From an uncultured Bacteroidota bacterium (GTDB lineage Bacteria; Bacteroidota; Bacteroidia; Chitinophagales; Chitinophagaceae), in assembly GCA_903877645.1 (NCBI GenBank), contig CAIRES010000082.1, forward strand, positions 1 through 64,000: a stretch of 64,000 nucleotides of DNA, in the 5' to 3' direction. Below are positions 8,221 through 16,416 of this stretch, one piece after another; position 1 is the first letter of the stretch; each line of letters begins with the position of its first letter. The translations under genes were made by a program, and so were the position numbers. Under the pieces are notes generated by a model that saw nothing but the letters and a program-made list of their open reading frames with translations, had not been told where the DNA came from and made no database searches.

Positions 8221-9052
8221 ATATCAGGATCACCAGCAAGGCATATACCAGCATCACGCCATCGGCTAATACGAGGTAAGCCCGCTCAGATGGGTACCGG
8301 CGGATGTACTGCACCACTCCCCATGTGACAATGGCCGTAAGCAGTGCCCCTACCAACCGCTGAGGTATGGGAAAGCGGCTATACTGCAGTATGCTCAGCA
8401 GACAAAAGATCACTAGCCCGGTATTGATAAGGCGGTAGCTATTGCCTACTCCTACCTTGTGCGGGAGGGTATGTATGTTGTTGCGGATGTCGTCGCGTAC
8501 ATCCCGGATCTCAAACAGCACGCAGAGCATGAAGATGAACACAAACCGGATGAGGATCTCTACGGGATAATTCGCCAATAGCTTATCCCAATAAATAATA
8601 GGCAGTACCGCTGTGGCGGTCGTCCATACCACGGCCAGTACACTGATCTTGAGCCAGCCAATATCGCGGATCCTTTTTTTATTCTTAAACGGCAGTAGTG
8701 GCAAGTAGTAGGCGAAAGCCAATAAGCCAAGAGACCCACTAGTGAGCAGCATCTGCAATGAAAGCCCCCAAAGGCCGTACACAGTCATAGTCATCCCGGC
8801 AAAAAAGAAGAACCGGTACCATGGTTTCAGTTTTTGTGGCGGCCGCTGCCGCCCATAGGGCCTGGGTATCAGGCGAGGGGCGTTATATACCAGCAATGTG
8901 CTGCCAAAGACCAATACATGCAGTTGGTTGAATATTGATGTGCGGCTCCCATTGATGAGACAGCCGGTAGCCATGCATAATGCAGTGGCGCAACAGGCGG
9001 TAAACAGGCTGGTTTTTAATAAAAAGTCAACAAAACGGGCGAGGGGCTTCAC
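8219..9052 (-). CDS. UbiA-like prenyltransferase family membrane protein
   Basis: A polytopic membrane protein of 277 residues from the GTG at 9052, with about eight hydrophobic segments. The segment FEIRDVRDDIRNN near residue 185 resembles the second Asp-rich motif of UbiA prenyltransferases (DxxxD). The first motif (NDxxDxxxD) is not evident; the corresponding loop reads YNAPRLIPRPYGR. It is therefore either a divergent enzyme or a UbiA-fold protein that has lost one magnesium-diphosphate site. I chose the GTG because no ATG lies upstream and a -7 box ends only 4 nt before it. An upstream TTG at 9127 would add a poor N-terminus. Confidence 0.55.
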   Translation of the reverse strand: MKPLARFVDFLLKTSLFTACCATALCMATGCLINGSRTSIFNQLHVLVFGSTLLVYNAPRLIPRPYGRQRPPQKLKPWYRFFFFAGMTMTVYGLWGLSLQMLLTSGSLGLLAFAYYLPLLPFKNKKRIRDIGWLKISVLAVVWTTATAVLPIIYWDKLLANYPVEILIRFVFIFMLCVLFEIRDVRDDIRNNIHTLPHKVGVGNSYRLINTGLVIFCLLSILQYSRFPIPQRLVGALLTAIVTWGVVQYIRRYPSERAYLVLADGVMLVYALLVILI

Positions 9053-9056
9053 TGTG

Positions 9057-9064
9057 CAAAAATA
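9057..9064 (-). promoter_or_regulatory. -7 box TATTTTTG abutting a GTG start
   Basis: On the minus strand TATTTTTG (9064-9057) is followed by CACA and then GTG at 9052. Transcription from this box would begin at or next to the start codon, giving a leaderless mRNA. Confidence 0.5.
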
Positions 9065-9188
9065 GGGAACAGTCTTCTTTATCTTCACACAATCTACATT
9101 AAAATAAATATGTGAATGAAAATACAAAACGGCATAAAAATTGCGTTATAGTCATCAAGATCCGAGAACTCTTAAAAACTACCGTATT

Positions 9189-9254
9189 ATGAAAACCTTT
9201 ATCATTCTCATCGCAGTGTATCTTCTGATCATTTCTTTGGCTATAGTGGCTTAG
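9189..9254 (+). CDS. Possible 21-residue membrane microprotein
   Basis: An ATG at 9189 opens a 21-codon frame ending at TAG. The product starts MKTFIILIAVYLLI and is almost wholly hydrophobic with one basic residue near the N-terminus, the pattern of a single-span micro-membrane protein. It stands alone in the gap between two genes on the other strand. There is no clear ribosome site, and a hydrophobic frame of this length can arise by chance, so the call is weak. Confidence 0.25.
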   Translation: MKTFIILIAVYLLIISLAIVA

Positions 9255-9355
9255 GAAAGTGGATACACCATTTACTGTTTATCAGATTTATAAAAGGCTT
9301 TATATATCCTCATTGAGGAATATATAAAGCCATAAATTTTTGTAGGAGGCAGGTT

Positions 9356-9673
9356 TTATCTTATTCGCTCTTGTCTTTCTTTGACTCTATTTTTAGCCAA
9401 CTGCATTAGTTTTTCAAAGTCTTCTCTCATCAACGCTTCCTTCTTAGCTCTCGACCAGCGCTTTATCTGTTTTTCGCGGGCGATTGCATCCTCTACAAAT
9501 TGGTAACTCTCGACGAATTTTAGCACTACCGGTCTACGCGAATAGGTATAGCATGTAGGGTGATCACCTGTCTCGTGTTCTTTTATGCGCTGCTCCAAAT
9601 GATTTGTTATGCCAGTGTAATATGAATGATCGACGCACTCGAGGATATACACATAATAGGTGTGGTTTTTCAT
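9356..9673 (-). CDS. GIY-YIG nuclease family protein (stand-alone)
   Basis: A 105-residue single-domain nuclease. The GIY-YIG core appears as YYVYILECVDHSYYTGIT at residues 6-23; conserved downstream elements are RIKEHETG and the catalytic-helix region EKQIKRWSRAKKEALM, typical of UPF0213/UvrC-N-like small proteins. No DNA-binding domain is attached. Such genes are frequent, often multi-copy, in Bacteroidota, and their role is unsettled (repair, or processing of repeats). The gene starts 28 nt from a 31-bp inverted repeat pair, which may be functionally linked. Confidence 0.85.
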   Translation of the reverse strand: MKNHTYYVYILECVDHSYYTGITNHLEQRIKEHETGDHPTCYTYSRRPVVLKFVESYQFVEDAIAREKQIKRWSRAKKEALMREDFEKLMQLAKNRVKERQERIR

Positions 9674-9700
9674 TTTGCTTATTTATAGCATGAGGTTACG

Positions 9701-9832
9701 TAGGTGTCATGGTGAGCCTTGTCGAACCATGGCGCCGTTACCGGACAGGGAATGAGTAACCGTAAGCACCTATCCTCCGTAATCAATACCCTCAACGGTA
9801 TCATGGTTCGACGAGGCTCACCATGACACCTA
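9701..9832. repeat. 31-bp inverted repeat pair beside the GIY-YIG gene
   Basis: The arm at 9701-9731 and the arm at 9802-9832 are reverse complements over 31 bp with a single mismatch (ccttgtcg against cctcgtcg). The core is tggtgagcct-gtcgaaccat, a sequence type I associate with dispersed intergenic repeats. The 70 bp between the arms holds no gene. Folded as RNA or single-stranded DNA it would make a long stem. It lies between the GIY-YIG gene and the carboxylase gene. Confidence 0.9.
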
Positions 9833-9872
9833 TCTGAATTTATTTTCTACTATCCTTTGCCCCTAAAAAACC

Positions 9873-11411
9873 CTACAACGGTATATTCCCATGCTTGCGC
9901 TTGGGCATTTTCACTACCTTATTCTCCAGCATCTTAAAGCCTTTGATCAGCTTGGCGCGGGTATCGGCGGGCATGATCACCTCGTCTATAAAGCCACGCG
10001 CGGCAGCCATGTAGGGGTTGGCAAATTTGTCAATGTACTCGGCTTCTTTTTCCTTCAGCTTGGCCTCCGGGTCGGTGGCTTCTGAAATTTCTTTTTTGAA
10101 GATGATCTCTGCTGCGCCCTTCGCGCCCATCACCGCTATCTCGGCTGTAGGCCAGGCGTAGTTCAGGTCGGCGCCTATGTGCTTGCTATTCATTACATCG
10201 TATGCTCCGCCATAAGCCTTGCGGGTGATCACGGTTATCTTGGGTACTGTGGCCTCACTCAATGCGTACAGCAGCTTGGCGCCATTGGTAATAATGCCAT
10301 TCCATTCCTGGTCGGTACCCGGCAGGAAGCCCGGCACATCTACCACCACCAGCAACGGTATATTAAAGGCATCGCAGAAGCGCGTGAACCTAGCACCCTT
10401 TTTGCTACTGTTAATATCCAGCACACCGGCCAGGTAGGCGGGCTGATTGGCCACTATGCCTATGCTGCGGCCACCTATGCGGGCAAAGCCCACAACAATA
10501 TTCTCTGCATAATCTTTGTGCACCTCCATAAAGGAGCCTGCATCTGCCAGCTCTTCTATCACCTCCTTTATATCATAAGGCTGGTTAGGGTTGGCAGGAA
10601 TGATGTCGTTTAGTTTTTTGCGTGTTTCATCGGCCAGCTCGTAGTCATATACCGGCGCATCCTCTTCACAATTCTGCGGTATGTAGCTCACTAGTTTTTT
10701 TATGTTCTCTATGCACTCCACCTCGTGCGCGCAGGCAAAATGCGTTACGCCCGATTTGGAGGCATGGGTATGCGCGCCGCCCAGTTCTTCACTCGTTACC
10801 GTCTCGTGCGTTACGGTCTTCACTACGTTCGGGCCGGTTACGAACATATAAGAGGTATGCTCCACCATCAGTATAAAATCGGTAATGGCGGGCGAATATA
10901 CCGCGCCACCCGCGCACGGGCCCATAATAGCCGATATCTGCGGCACCACGCCCGATGCCTTTACGTTCCTGTGAAAAATATCGGCATAGCCGCCCAGCGA
11001 CACCACGCCCTCTTGTATCCTGGCACCACCGCTGTCGTTAAGGCCTATTACCGGTGCGCCGTTCTGCATCGCCAGGTCCATTATCTTCACTATCTTCTCG
11101 GCATGGGTTTCGGAGAGGCTGCCGCCAAACACAGTAAAATCCTGCGAGTACACATATACCAGGCGGCCATTCACCGTGCCATAGCCCGTCACCACTCCGT
11201 CGCCGGGATATATTTCCTTTTCCATCCCGAAGTCGCGGCTGCGGTGCGTTACCATCATCCCTATCTCTTCAAACGAGCCTTCATCCAGCAGCAACTGCAG
11301 CCGCTCGCGCGCCGTTAGTTTACCCTTCTTGTGCTGCGCCTCTATACGCTTGGCGCCACCACCCTGCAATGCCTGCTCTGTCTTATGCTGTAATAAAGAT
11401 ATTTTGTCCAT
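9873..11411 (-). CDS. Acyl-CoA carboxylase beta subunit (carboxyltransferase), propionyl-CoA type
   Basis: A full-length 512-residue biotin-dependent carboxyltransferase. The N-half has the acyl-CoA site with [10 protein letters not shown] and [12 protein letters not shown]; the C-half has [14 protein letters not shown] and the oxyanion region [19 protein letters not shown]. The family transfers carboxylate from biotin to propionyl-CoA, or works in reverse in methylmalonyl-CoA decarboxylase. No biotin carboxylase or biotin carrier gene is adjacent, so partners must lie elsewhere. The MeaB gene at 52.9 kb supports a methylmalonyl-CoA route. The substrate (propionyl versus other acyl-CoA) is inferred. 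Confidence 0.9.
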   Translation of the reverse strand: MDKISLLQHKTEQALQGGGAKRIEAQHKKGKLTARERLQLLLDEGSFEEIGMMVTHRSRDFGMEKEIYPGDGVVTGYGTVNGRLVYVYSQDFTVFGGSLSETHAEKIVKIMDLAMQNGAPVIGLNDSGGARIQEGVVSLGGYADIFHRNVKASGVVPQISAIMGPCAGGAVYSPAITDFILMVEHTSYMFVTGPNVVKTVTHETVTSEELGGAHTHASKSGVTHFACAHEVECIENIKKLVSYIPQNCEEDAPVYDYELADETRKKLNDIIPANPNQPYDIKEVIEELADAGSFMEVHKDYAENIVVGFARIGGRSIGIVANQPAYLAGVLDINSSKKGARFTRFCDAFNIPLLVVVDVPGFLPGTDQEWNGIITNGAKLLYALSEATVPKITVITRKAYGGAYDVMNSKHIGADLNYAWPTAEIAVMGAKGAAEIIFKKEISEATDPEAKLKEKEAEYIDKFANPYMAAARGFIDEVIMPADTRAKLIKGFKMLENKVVKMPKRKHGNIPL

Positions 11412-11511
11412 GATAAGGCAAACTTAATATAAAAAGCGGAGTTGGTCTACACCGTTCCGCCACTTCCGTTTACATTATAAAATATCCTTAAATTGCAGCC
11501 TATTCTATACT

Positions 11512-11994
11512 ATGAAACATTTGTTTTTAGCCGTTACCATCTGTATTTTATCAACTGCGGCCCGCGCGCAACACATTGCGGCCTACAGCGCCGATGATGT
11601 GATACACCGCACCTCATCGAAAGACACCGTATATATCATCAACTTCTGGGCTACGTGGTGCGCCCCCTGTGTTCAGGAGCTGCCCGAGTTCAATACCCTG
11701 CAGGAGCGTTATGCGCAGCAGCCGGTAAAAGTGCTGCTCGTGAGTCTCGACTTCAAGGAAGACCACACCTTCCGCCTCGAAGGCTTTATTGCCAAAAAGC
11801 ACCTGGAGCCGGAGGTCGTTTGGCTCTCTGAAACCGACCCCAATGTGTTCATACCCAAAATAGAGCCCTCCTGGGAAGGATCCATACCCGCCACCATCAT
11901 AGTAGCCCCCGGCAAGCAATTCAAAAAATTCATAGAAGGGCAGGTAACTGAGCGGCAGGTATCGGGTATAGTGGATAAGGTATTGGCGAAGTAG
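11512..11994 (+). CDS. TlpA-like periplasmic thioredoxin-fold protein
   Basis: A 160-residue exported protein with a signal peptide (about 1-19, cleaved after ARAQ). The thioredoxin motif lies in INFWATWCAPCVQELPEF near residue 52, with the redox-active WCAPC, and the cis-proline region is EGSIPATIIV. TlpA/ResA-type proteins reduce disulfides in the periplasm, for example for cytochrome c assembly or redox repair. No cytochrome assembly genes lie nearby. It is monocistronic as far as the sequence shows, followed by a repeat-bearing gap. Confidence 0.88.
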   Translation: MKHLFLAVTICILSTAARAQHIAAYSADDVIHRTSSKDTVYIINFWATWCAPCVQELPEFNTLQERYAQQPVKVLLVSLDFKEDHTFRLEGFIAKKHLEPEVVWLSETDPNVFIPKIEPSWEGSIPATIIVAPGKQFKKFIEGQVTERQVSGIVDKVLAK

Positions 11995-12012
11995 CTCTTC
12001 GCGAGACCTTCC

Positions 12013-12131
12013 ACCACATAGGCACATAGAGCACATAGGTGCGAGGAAGTCAGGTATGATTACGGACTATGTGAACTTAAAACTTATGAAGTACAGACCA
12101 CATAAGCTATGTTTCTATGTGCCTATGTGGT
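12013..12131. repeat. Inverted pair of 8-bp-period repeats
   Basis: The arm accacataggcacataga at 12013-12030 is repeated perfectly in inverse at 12114-12131 (18 bp). Each arm is itself a ladder with period 8: ccacatag/gcacatag at 12014-12029 and ctatgttt/ctatgtgc/ctatgtgg at 12107-12130. The region between 11995 and 12185 contains no gene. Confidence 0.8.
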
Positions 12132-12185
12132 AGCCCTGCGTAACACCATAATAAAACATGATTTAAATCACCCGCACCTAGTTTA

Positions 12186-12193
12186 TATCTTTG
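12186..12193 (+). promoter_or_regulatory. -7 box TATCTTTG just before the FUSC start
   Basis: TATCTTTG ends 6 nt before the GTG at 12200. The in-frame TTG at 12191 falls inside this box, which argues against TTG as the start and for a leaderless or near-leaderless mRNA. Confidence 0.55.
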
Positions 12194-12199
12194 CCGCAC

Positions 12200-14350
12200 G
12201 TGGCCTACTTCAAACCATACAAGCGCATTAACCAACTGATCCAGAACGAAAGTTTTGAACCGATGATCAGTTGGGGTGTGCGTATGGCATTGTCTGGTAC
12301 GCTGCCCATTATATGGGGGCTGGCTACAGGCCGCATCAGCGATGCTATATGGATCACGCTTACTGCCGAAGGCATTTGCTGGGTGGAGCTGAAGGGGTCC
12401 TTTTCGTGGAGGGTACGTACTTTGCTCACAGGGGCAATACTGGCGCTCCTGTGCAGCGCGCTGGGGCTGGTGACGGGTGGTAATATATGGCTGAGTGTGG
12501 TGGCCATGTTTGCCATAGCTTTTGTAGCTACCCTGCTCAAAGACATGGGCGACCGTGCCAGTGGCCTCGCGATCTGTGTGTACCTCATGTTCATCATCTG
12601 CAATGCCTACCCTGCTACCGGCTGGCACCAGGCAGACCATCGTATGGCGCTTATTGCATTGGGTGCATTGTGGCCTGTGATAGTGGGTATCGGCGCATCA
12701 TTCCTTATGCCTGCCGAGGAACCGTTCAGGCGGCACATAGCGCTCATCTACCGCTCTATAGCCACTCTTGTAAGTACAGTATCGGCCAGCGGCACCGATA
12801 AAGCCCGCGGCGATGTCTATAAAAACGAGAACGCAGTACGCACCGCTATAGACAACTCTTACACCTTCTATGGCCGCATGGCACATGCCGTGGATGAGAA
12901 AGACCACCAGAAGTACCAGCTTACCCTGCTGCGCAAAATAGCCGGTATGGTGGCCGTAAATGTAACGGCCATGGGCGAGGAGATGAACCATATAGCCGTG
13001 CCCGAGCTGGACGAACGCCTGCGGGTAAAGGCCGCAACACTCTTCAGCGCGCTCAAAGAAGCGGTGAGCCGCATATCGGTATTCATCATCACCCTGAAGG
13101 CGGAGGAGAAACTGCTGGCCCGCACGCAGATCAACAGGCTCACAAAGCTTACTGCGCTGATACGCGAGTACCCGCTGCCTTATGATGCCAAGCAGGTATC
13201 AGCCATCAACCGCATCCTGCAGCTCACCGACCGCACTGTGCGCCTGCTGGAGAACGCCATTCTGCGGCTGGATACTATGGGCAAGGACGAAAGAGTGTAC
13301 CACTCCTACTCCTTCATCAAGACGTTATTCCTGCTGAAGCCTAAGTACTTTCTCAATAGCCTGCGGGTATTGTTCAGCATCAACTCATTCACCACCCGCT
13401 ATGCCATACGCTCGGCTGTGGCAGCTACCCTGGCGCTGTTCCTGTACAAGTGGTTACATATAGATCATGGCTACTGGCTGCCCTTCAGTGTAATGATCGT
13501 GATCCAGCCATACTTCGGGGCTACATTCAGGAAGGCCAGGGATCGCATAATAGGCACCCTGCTGGGCGGGATTGCCGGAGGCTTGCTGCTGCACACCCCT
13601 GCCGGGCTACATGCCAAGGAGCTTTTCCTGTTCCTCACTTTCACCATGATGGTGTATTATGTGCGCAAACAGTATGCCATAGCCGCCTTTGCCATCACGC
13701 TCAACCTTGTGCTGTTGTTCAACCTGGATTCGTCTTACAACAATATGCTCCTGGTCACAAGAGCGTTGTGTACCATCGGCGGGGCATTACTCGCTGTATT
13801 ATCCGGTGTTGCGCTATTACCTACGTGGGACGAGAAGTTACTACCATCGCACCTGGCCGCTGCTATCAAGGGCAATTACGATTACTTCATCGCTACCTTT
13901 TATACCCCAGAGCGCACCTTGAACTGGACGAGGTATAAACGCCCCGCCGAGTCGGCAAACAGCAATGCTTTCGATTCCTTCAACCGGTATGTACAGGAGC
14001 CGGGCAAGAAGCAACCGGAACTGTATTACGGCCTCATTACCTGCAATGTGCGCATCACTCGCAACCTTAATAACATTCACCTGGAACAGGATGAAAAGAA
14101 GCTGTCGGCGAAAGAAGCAGCCTCTACGTCACAACAGAAAAAGATAGTGGAGTGCCATGCACTATTTGAAAAAGTATTGACGCAAACTGCTTTATTGCGG
14201 GGTAGGACCATCATACCGGTTCACCACCCTGCTGATCAATTTCATACGCCCATGCAGCTAAACGAGGTACAGATCATTGCCCTCGAAAAACTGATCATAG
14301 AACTAAAAGCTATGTTACAGGATTTTGAGCAGTTGGGCAAAAGTGCCTGA
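12200..14350 (+). CDS. FUSC family (YccS/YhfK-like) inner membrane protein
   Basis: A 716-residue protein built like fusaric-acid-resistance-type transporters: an N-terminal bundle of membrane segments (about 30-180), a cytosolic helical region (about 190-370) and a second membrane bundle with YWLPFSVMIVIQPYFGATF and RIIGTLLGGIAGG (about 420-550), followed by a soluble tail. WLPFSVMIVIQP and the GT-LGG-AGG stretch are FUSC signatures. The family includes aromatic-acid efflux components, but the substrate cannot be inferred here and no membrane-fusion partner is adjacent. The GTG start fits the -7 box position. Confidence 0.82.
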   Translation: MAYFKPYKRINQLIQNESFEPMISWGVRMALSGTLPIIWGLATGRISDAIWITLTAEGICWVELKGSFSWRVRTLLTGAILALLCSALGLVTGGNIWLSVVAMFAIAFVATLLKDMGDRASGLAICVYLMFIICNAYPATGWHQADHRMALIALGALWPVIVGIGASFLMPAEEPFRRHIALIYRSIATLVSTVSASGTDKARGDVYKNENAVRTAIDNSYTFYGRMAHAVDEKDHQKYQLTLLRKIAGMVAVNVTAMGEEMNHIAVPELDERLRVKAATLFSALKEAVSRISVFIITLKAEEKLLARTQINRLTKLTALIREYPLPYDAKQVSAINRILQLTDRTVRLLENAILRLDTMGKDERVYHSYSFIKTLFLLKPKYFLNSLRVLFSINSFTTRYAIRSAVAATLALFLYKWLHIDHGYWLPFSVMIVIQPYFGATFRKARDRIIGTLLGGIAGGLLLHTPAGLHAKELFLFLTFTMMVYYVRKQYAIAAFAITLNLVLLFNLDSSYNNMLLVTRALCTIGGALLAVLSGVALLPTWDEKLLPSHLAAAIKGNYDYFIATFYTPERTLNWTRYKRPAESANSNAFDSFNRYVQEPGKKQPELYYGLITCNVRITRNLNNIHLEQDEKKLSAKEAASTSQQKKIVECHALFEKVLTQTALLRGRTIIPVHHPADQFHTPMQLNEVQIIALEKLIIELKAMLQDFEQLGKSA

Positions 14351-14384
14351 GGCAAGCAAACTCATAAAATCGTAGCTTAGCAGT

Positions 14385-14972
14385 ATGAATTACCTGGCAC
14401 ATGCTTTCCTGTCATTCGGAGATAAGGATATACTTACCGGCAACATGATCGCAGACCATGTGAAAGGCAAGATAGCCCTTGATCAATTTCCGGAAGGAAT
14501 CAAACAAGGCGTCATCATGCATCGCAAAATTGATGAATTCACAGATACGCACCCGGCCACATTGCGTGGCAAACTATTATTCCGTGAAGACTTCGGGCTG
14601 TATGCAGGGCCTATTATGGATACCCTTTATGACCACTACCTCGCTAATGACCCTAAATATTTTGCCAATGAAGAGGCCCTGCTGGCCTTCACGCAAGCCA
14701 CTTATGCCCTGCTTAATGAGAACTCCCGGTATTTCCCTGAAAAATTTGCGGGCTATTTTCCGCACATGAAAGAGCACAACTGGCTATATAACTACCGGCA
14801 TATAAAGGGAATAGAGCGGTCGCTCAATGGCTTAGCCCGAAGGGCTTTATATATACCCCCTATTGCTAAAGCATACGAGATATTTGTAGCACACTATTAT
14901 ACACTGAACCAGTGCTATTATGAACTTATTGACGATATTAACACCTTTGTAAAAAACGGAGCCGGTATTTAA
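14385..14972 (+). CDS. acpH: Acyl carrier protein phosphodiesterase (AcpH family)
   Basis: A 195-residue protein with the AcpH (DUF479) pattern: MNYLAHAFLSFGD, GNMIADHVKG, IKQGVIMHRKIDEFTDTHP and DTLYDHYLA, which hold the conserved His and Asp residues of the metal-dependent active site. The enzyme removes the phosphopantetheine arm from acyl carrier protein. A near-match to the -7 box (TAGCTTAG, 14373-14380) ends 4 nt before the ATG. It lies 34 nt after the FUSC gene on the same strand. Confidence 0.88.
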   Translation: MNYLAHAFLSFGDKDILTGNMIADHVKGKIALDQFPEGIKQGVIMHRKIDEFTDTHPATLRGKLLFREDFGLYAGPIMDTLYDHYLANDPKYFANEEALLAFTQATYALLNENSRYFPEKFAGYFPHMKEHNWLYNYRHIKGIERSLNGLARRALYIPPIAKAYEIFVAHYYTLNQCYYELIDDINTFVKNGAGI

Positions 14973-15009
14973 CTGCAAGTATTAAATTTGCGGCTGCTAA
15001 ACACAAATC

Positions 15010-16209
15010 ATGCGTTCAACTCCTTCATATATAGTTACCACTATTTTACTACTATTGCTGATAGCCTGCCATTCAGGTACAGAGCAGGCTTCTGCCCGCA
15101 CCCCTGCCAGTGGGTTTAAAGAAACACCAATAAAAAATGCGGTAACCCCGCTGGTATATGATACCAATTCAGTGCAGGCTCAAAACATCATCGCGCAGCT
15201 CGATAATTATTACCGGGGGCAGGTAAGGGCTGGTTTCAACGGCAGTGTGCTCATTGGCAATAAGGGCAGGATCATTTATGAACGTTACTTTGGGGTAGCC
15301 AACAGGGAAAGAAAGGTGCCCCTCACCCCCACATCAGCGTGCCAACTGGCATCTGTTTCCAAAACATTCGCAGGGGCTGCATTGCTTTACCTGTACCAGC
15401 GCAAATATGTGAATATAGACCTGCCTGTGCAAACTTATCTTAAGCAATTCCCCTACCCCAATATCACTGTAAAAATGCTGCTGGACCACCGCTCAGGGAT
15501 ACCTGATTACACCAAGTGGGTACCGGAGTATACAGGTGATATGAAAAACCCGATCACGAATGAGCAAATGCTCACGCTGCTGTCTACACGTAAACCGGCA
15601 CTGGAGTTCACCCCAAACAAGCACTTCAAATACTGCAACACCAACTTTGCGCTCATAGCTATGATCATTGAAAAGGTCACGGAAATGAATTATTACGACT
15701 TCATGTCGAAATACATCTTTCAGCCACTGGGTATGACCAGCTCATTTGTATATAGCCCATGGAAGGGGCTTCCTGCAAATGCCACTATCAGCTATAAATA
15801 CAACTGGAGGCGTGAGCCGGATATGTTTGCCGATGGCGTATATGGCGACAAAGGCATCTACAGCACAGTGGAAGACATGTATCGCTGGGACCAATCTTTT
15901 TATCACAACCTGCTGCTGAGCAACGAGACCCTGGAACTGGCATACGGGCCCTGCTCTTTCGAGAAACCAGGCATTAAGAACTATGGCCTGGGATGGCGCA
16001 TGCTCTGCTACCCTAATGGCAACAAGATCATCTATCACAATGGCTGGTGGCATGGCAACAACACTTCTTTCTACCGGTTCATCAGAGAAGATATGACCAT
16101 CATTGTGCTGGGAAATAAATTCACTAACAGCATTTATCACCAGGCCCCAGCTGTATACAGTATCATCAAAGGACAGCCGGTACAGAAAGGATTTGATACA
16201 GAGGATTAA
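15010..16209 (+). CDS. Serine hydrolase lipoprotein, class C beta-lactamase/PBP4* family
   Basis: A 399-residue lipoprotein (lipobox LLIAC near residue 20) with the three class C-type motifs: ASVSKTF (SxxK, about residue 117), YCNTN (YxN, about 210) and IYHNGWWHG (the KTG/HxG equivalent, about 345). Such proteins are often esterases or D-aminopeptidases rather than antibiotic-resistance enzymes; nothing here points to antibiotic hydrolysis. It starts about 20 nt after a TAAATTTGC promoter-like element and ends before a strong shared terminator. Confidence 0.87.
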   Translation: MRSTPSYIVTTILLLLLIACHSGTEQASARTPASGFKETPIKNAVTPLVYDTNSVQAQNIIAQLDNYYRGQVRAGFNGSVLIGNKGRIIYERYFGVANRERKVPLTPTSACQLASVSKTFAGAALLYLYQRKYVNIDLPVQTYLKQFPYPNITVKMLLDHRSGIPDYTKWVPEYTGDMKNPITNEQMLTLLSTRKPALEFTPNKHFKYCNTNFALIAMIIEKVTEMNYYDFMSKYIFQPLGMTSSFVYSPWKGLPANATISYKYNWRREPDMFADGVYGDKGIYSTVEDMYRWDQSFYHNLLLSNETLELAYGPCSFEKPGIKNYGLGWRMLCYPNGNKIIYHNGWWHGNNTSFYRFIREDMTIIVLGNKFTNSIYHQAPAVYSIIKGQPVQKGFDTED

Positions 16210-16363
16210 TCAAATCCCGGACGGAAGGGTTTCGCGCAATAGCCTTAAAGAACTGTTTGGTGAGAAACGAATACCATGCTGAGGTCGAAAAGACTCCCAC
16301 TATATTTTGATGTATAAATGTTGCCCCATATCAAATGGTCTCGTACTCCACGCCATGCCTATA

Positions 16364-16396
16364 CTAACAAAGCCCCTACTTGAGGGGCTTTGTTAG
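16364..16396. terminator. Bidirectional terminator between serine hydrolase and porV
   Basis: A 14-bp perfect stem (ctaacaaagcccct with aggggctttgttag) around a 5-nt loop lies between the convergent genes. The A/T flanks allow it to act on both strands. The rest of 16210-16416 holds nothing else recognisable. Confidence 0.85.
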
Positions 16397-16416
16397 TTAG
16401 TATATTGGGGTAATTA

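Noticed and set aside
12107-12640. A 177-codon frame antisense to the start of the FUSC gene
   Set aside because: It overlaps conserved membrane segments of FUSC and includes the intergenic inverted repeat; it looks like a shadow.
15010-16209. Possible antibiotic-resistance beta-lactamase
   Set aside because: The SxxK/YxN/HxG motifs define the wider serine hydrolase family; it is a lipoprotein without features specific to resistance enzymes.
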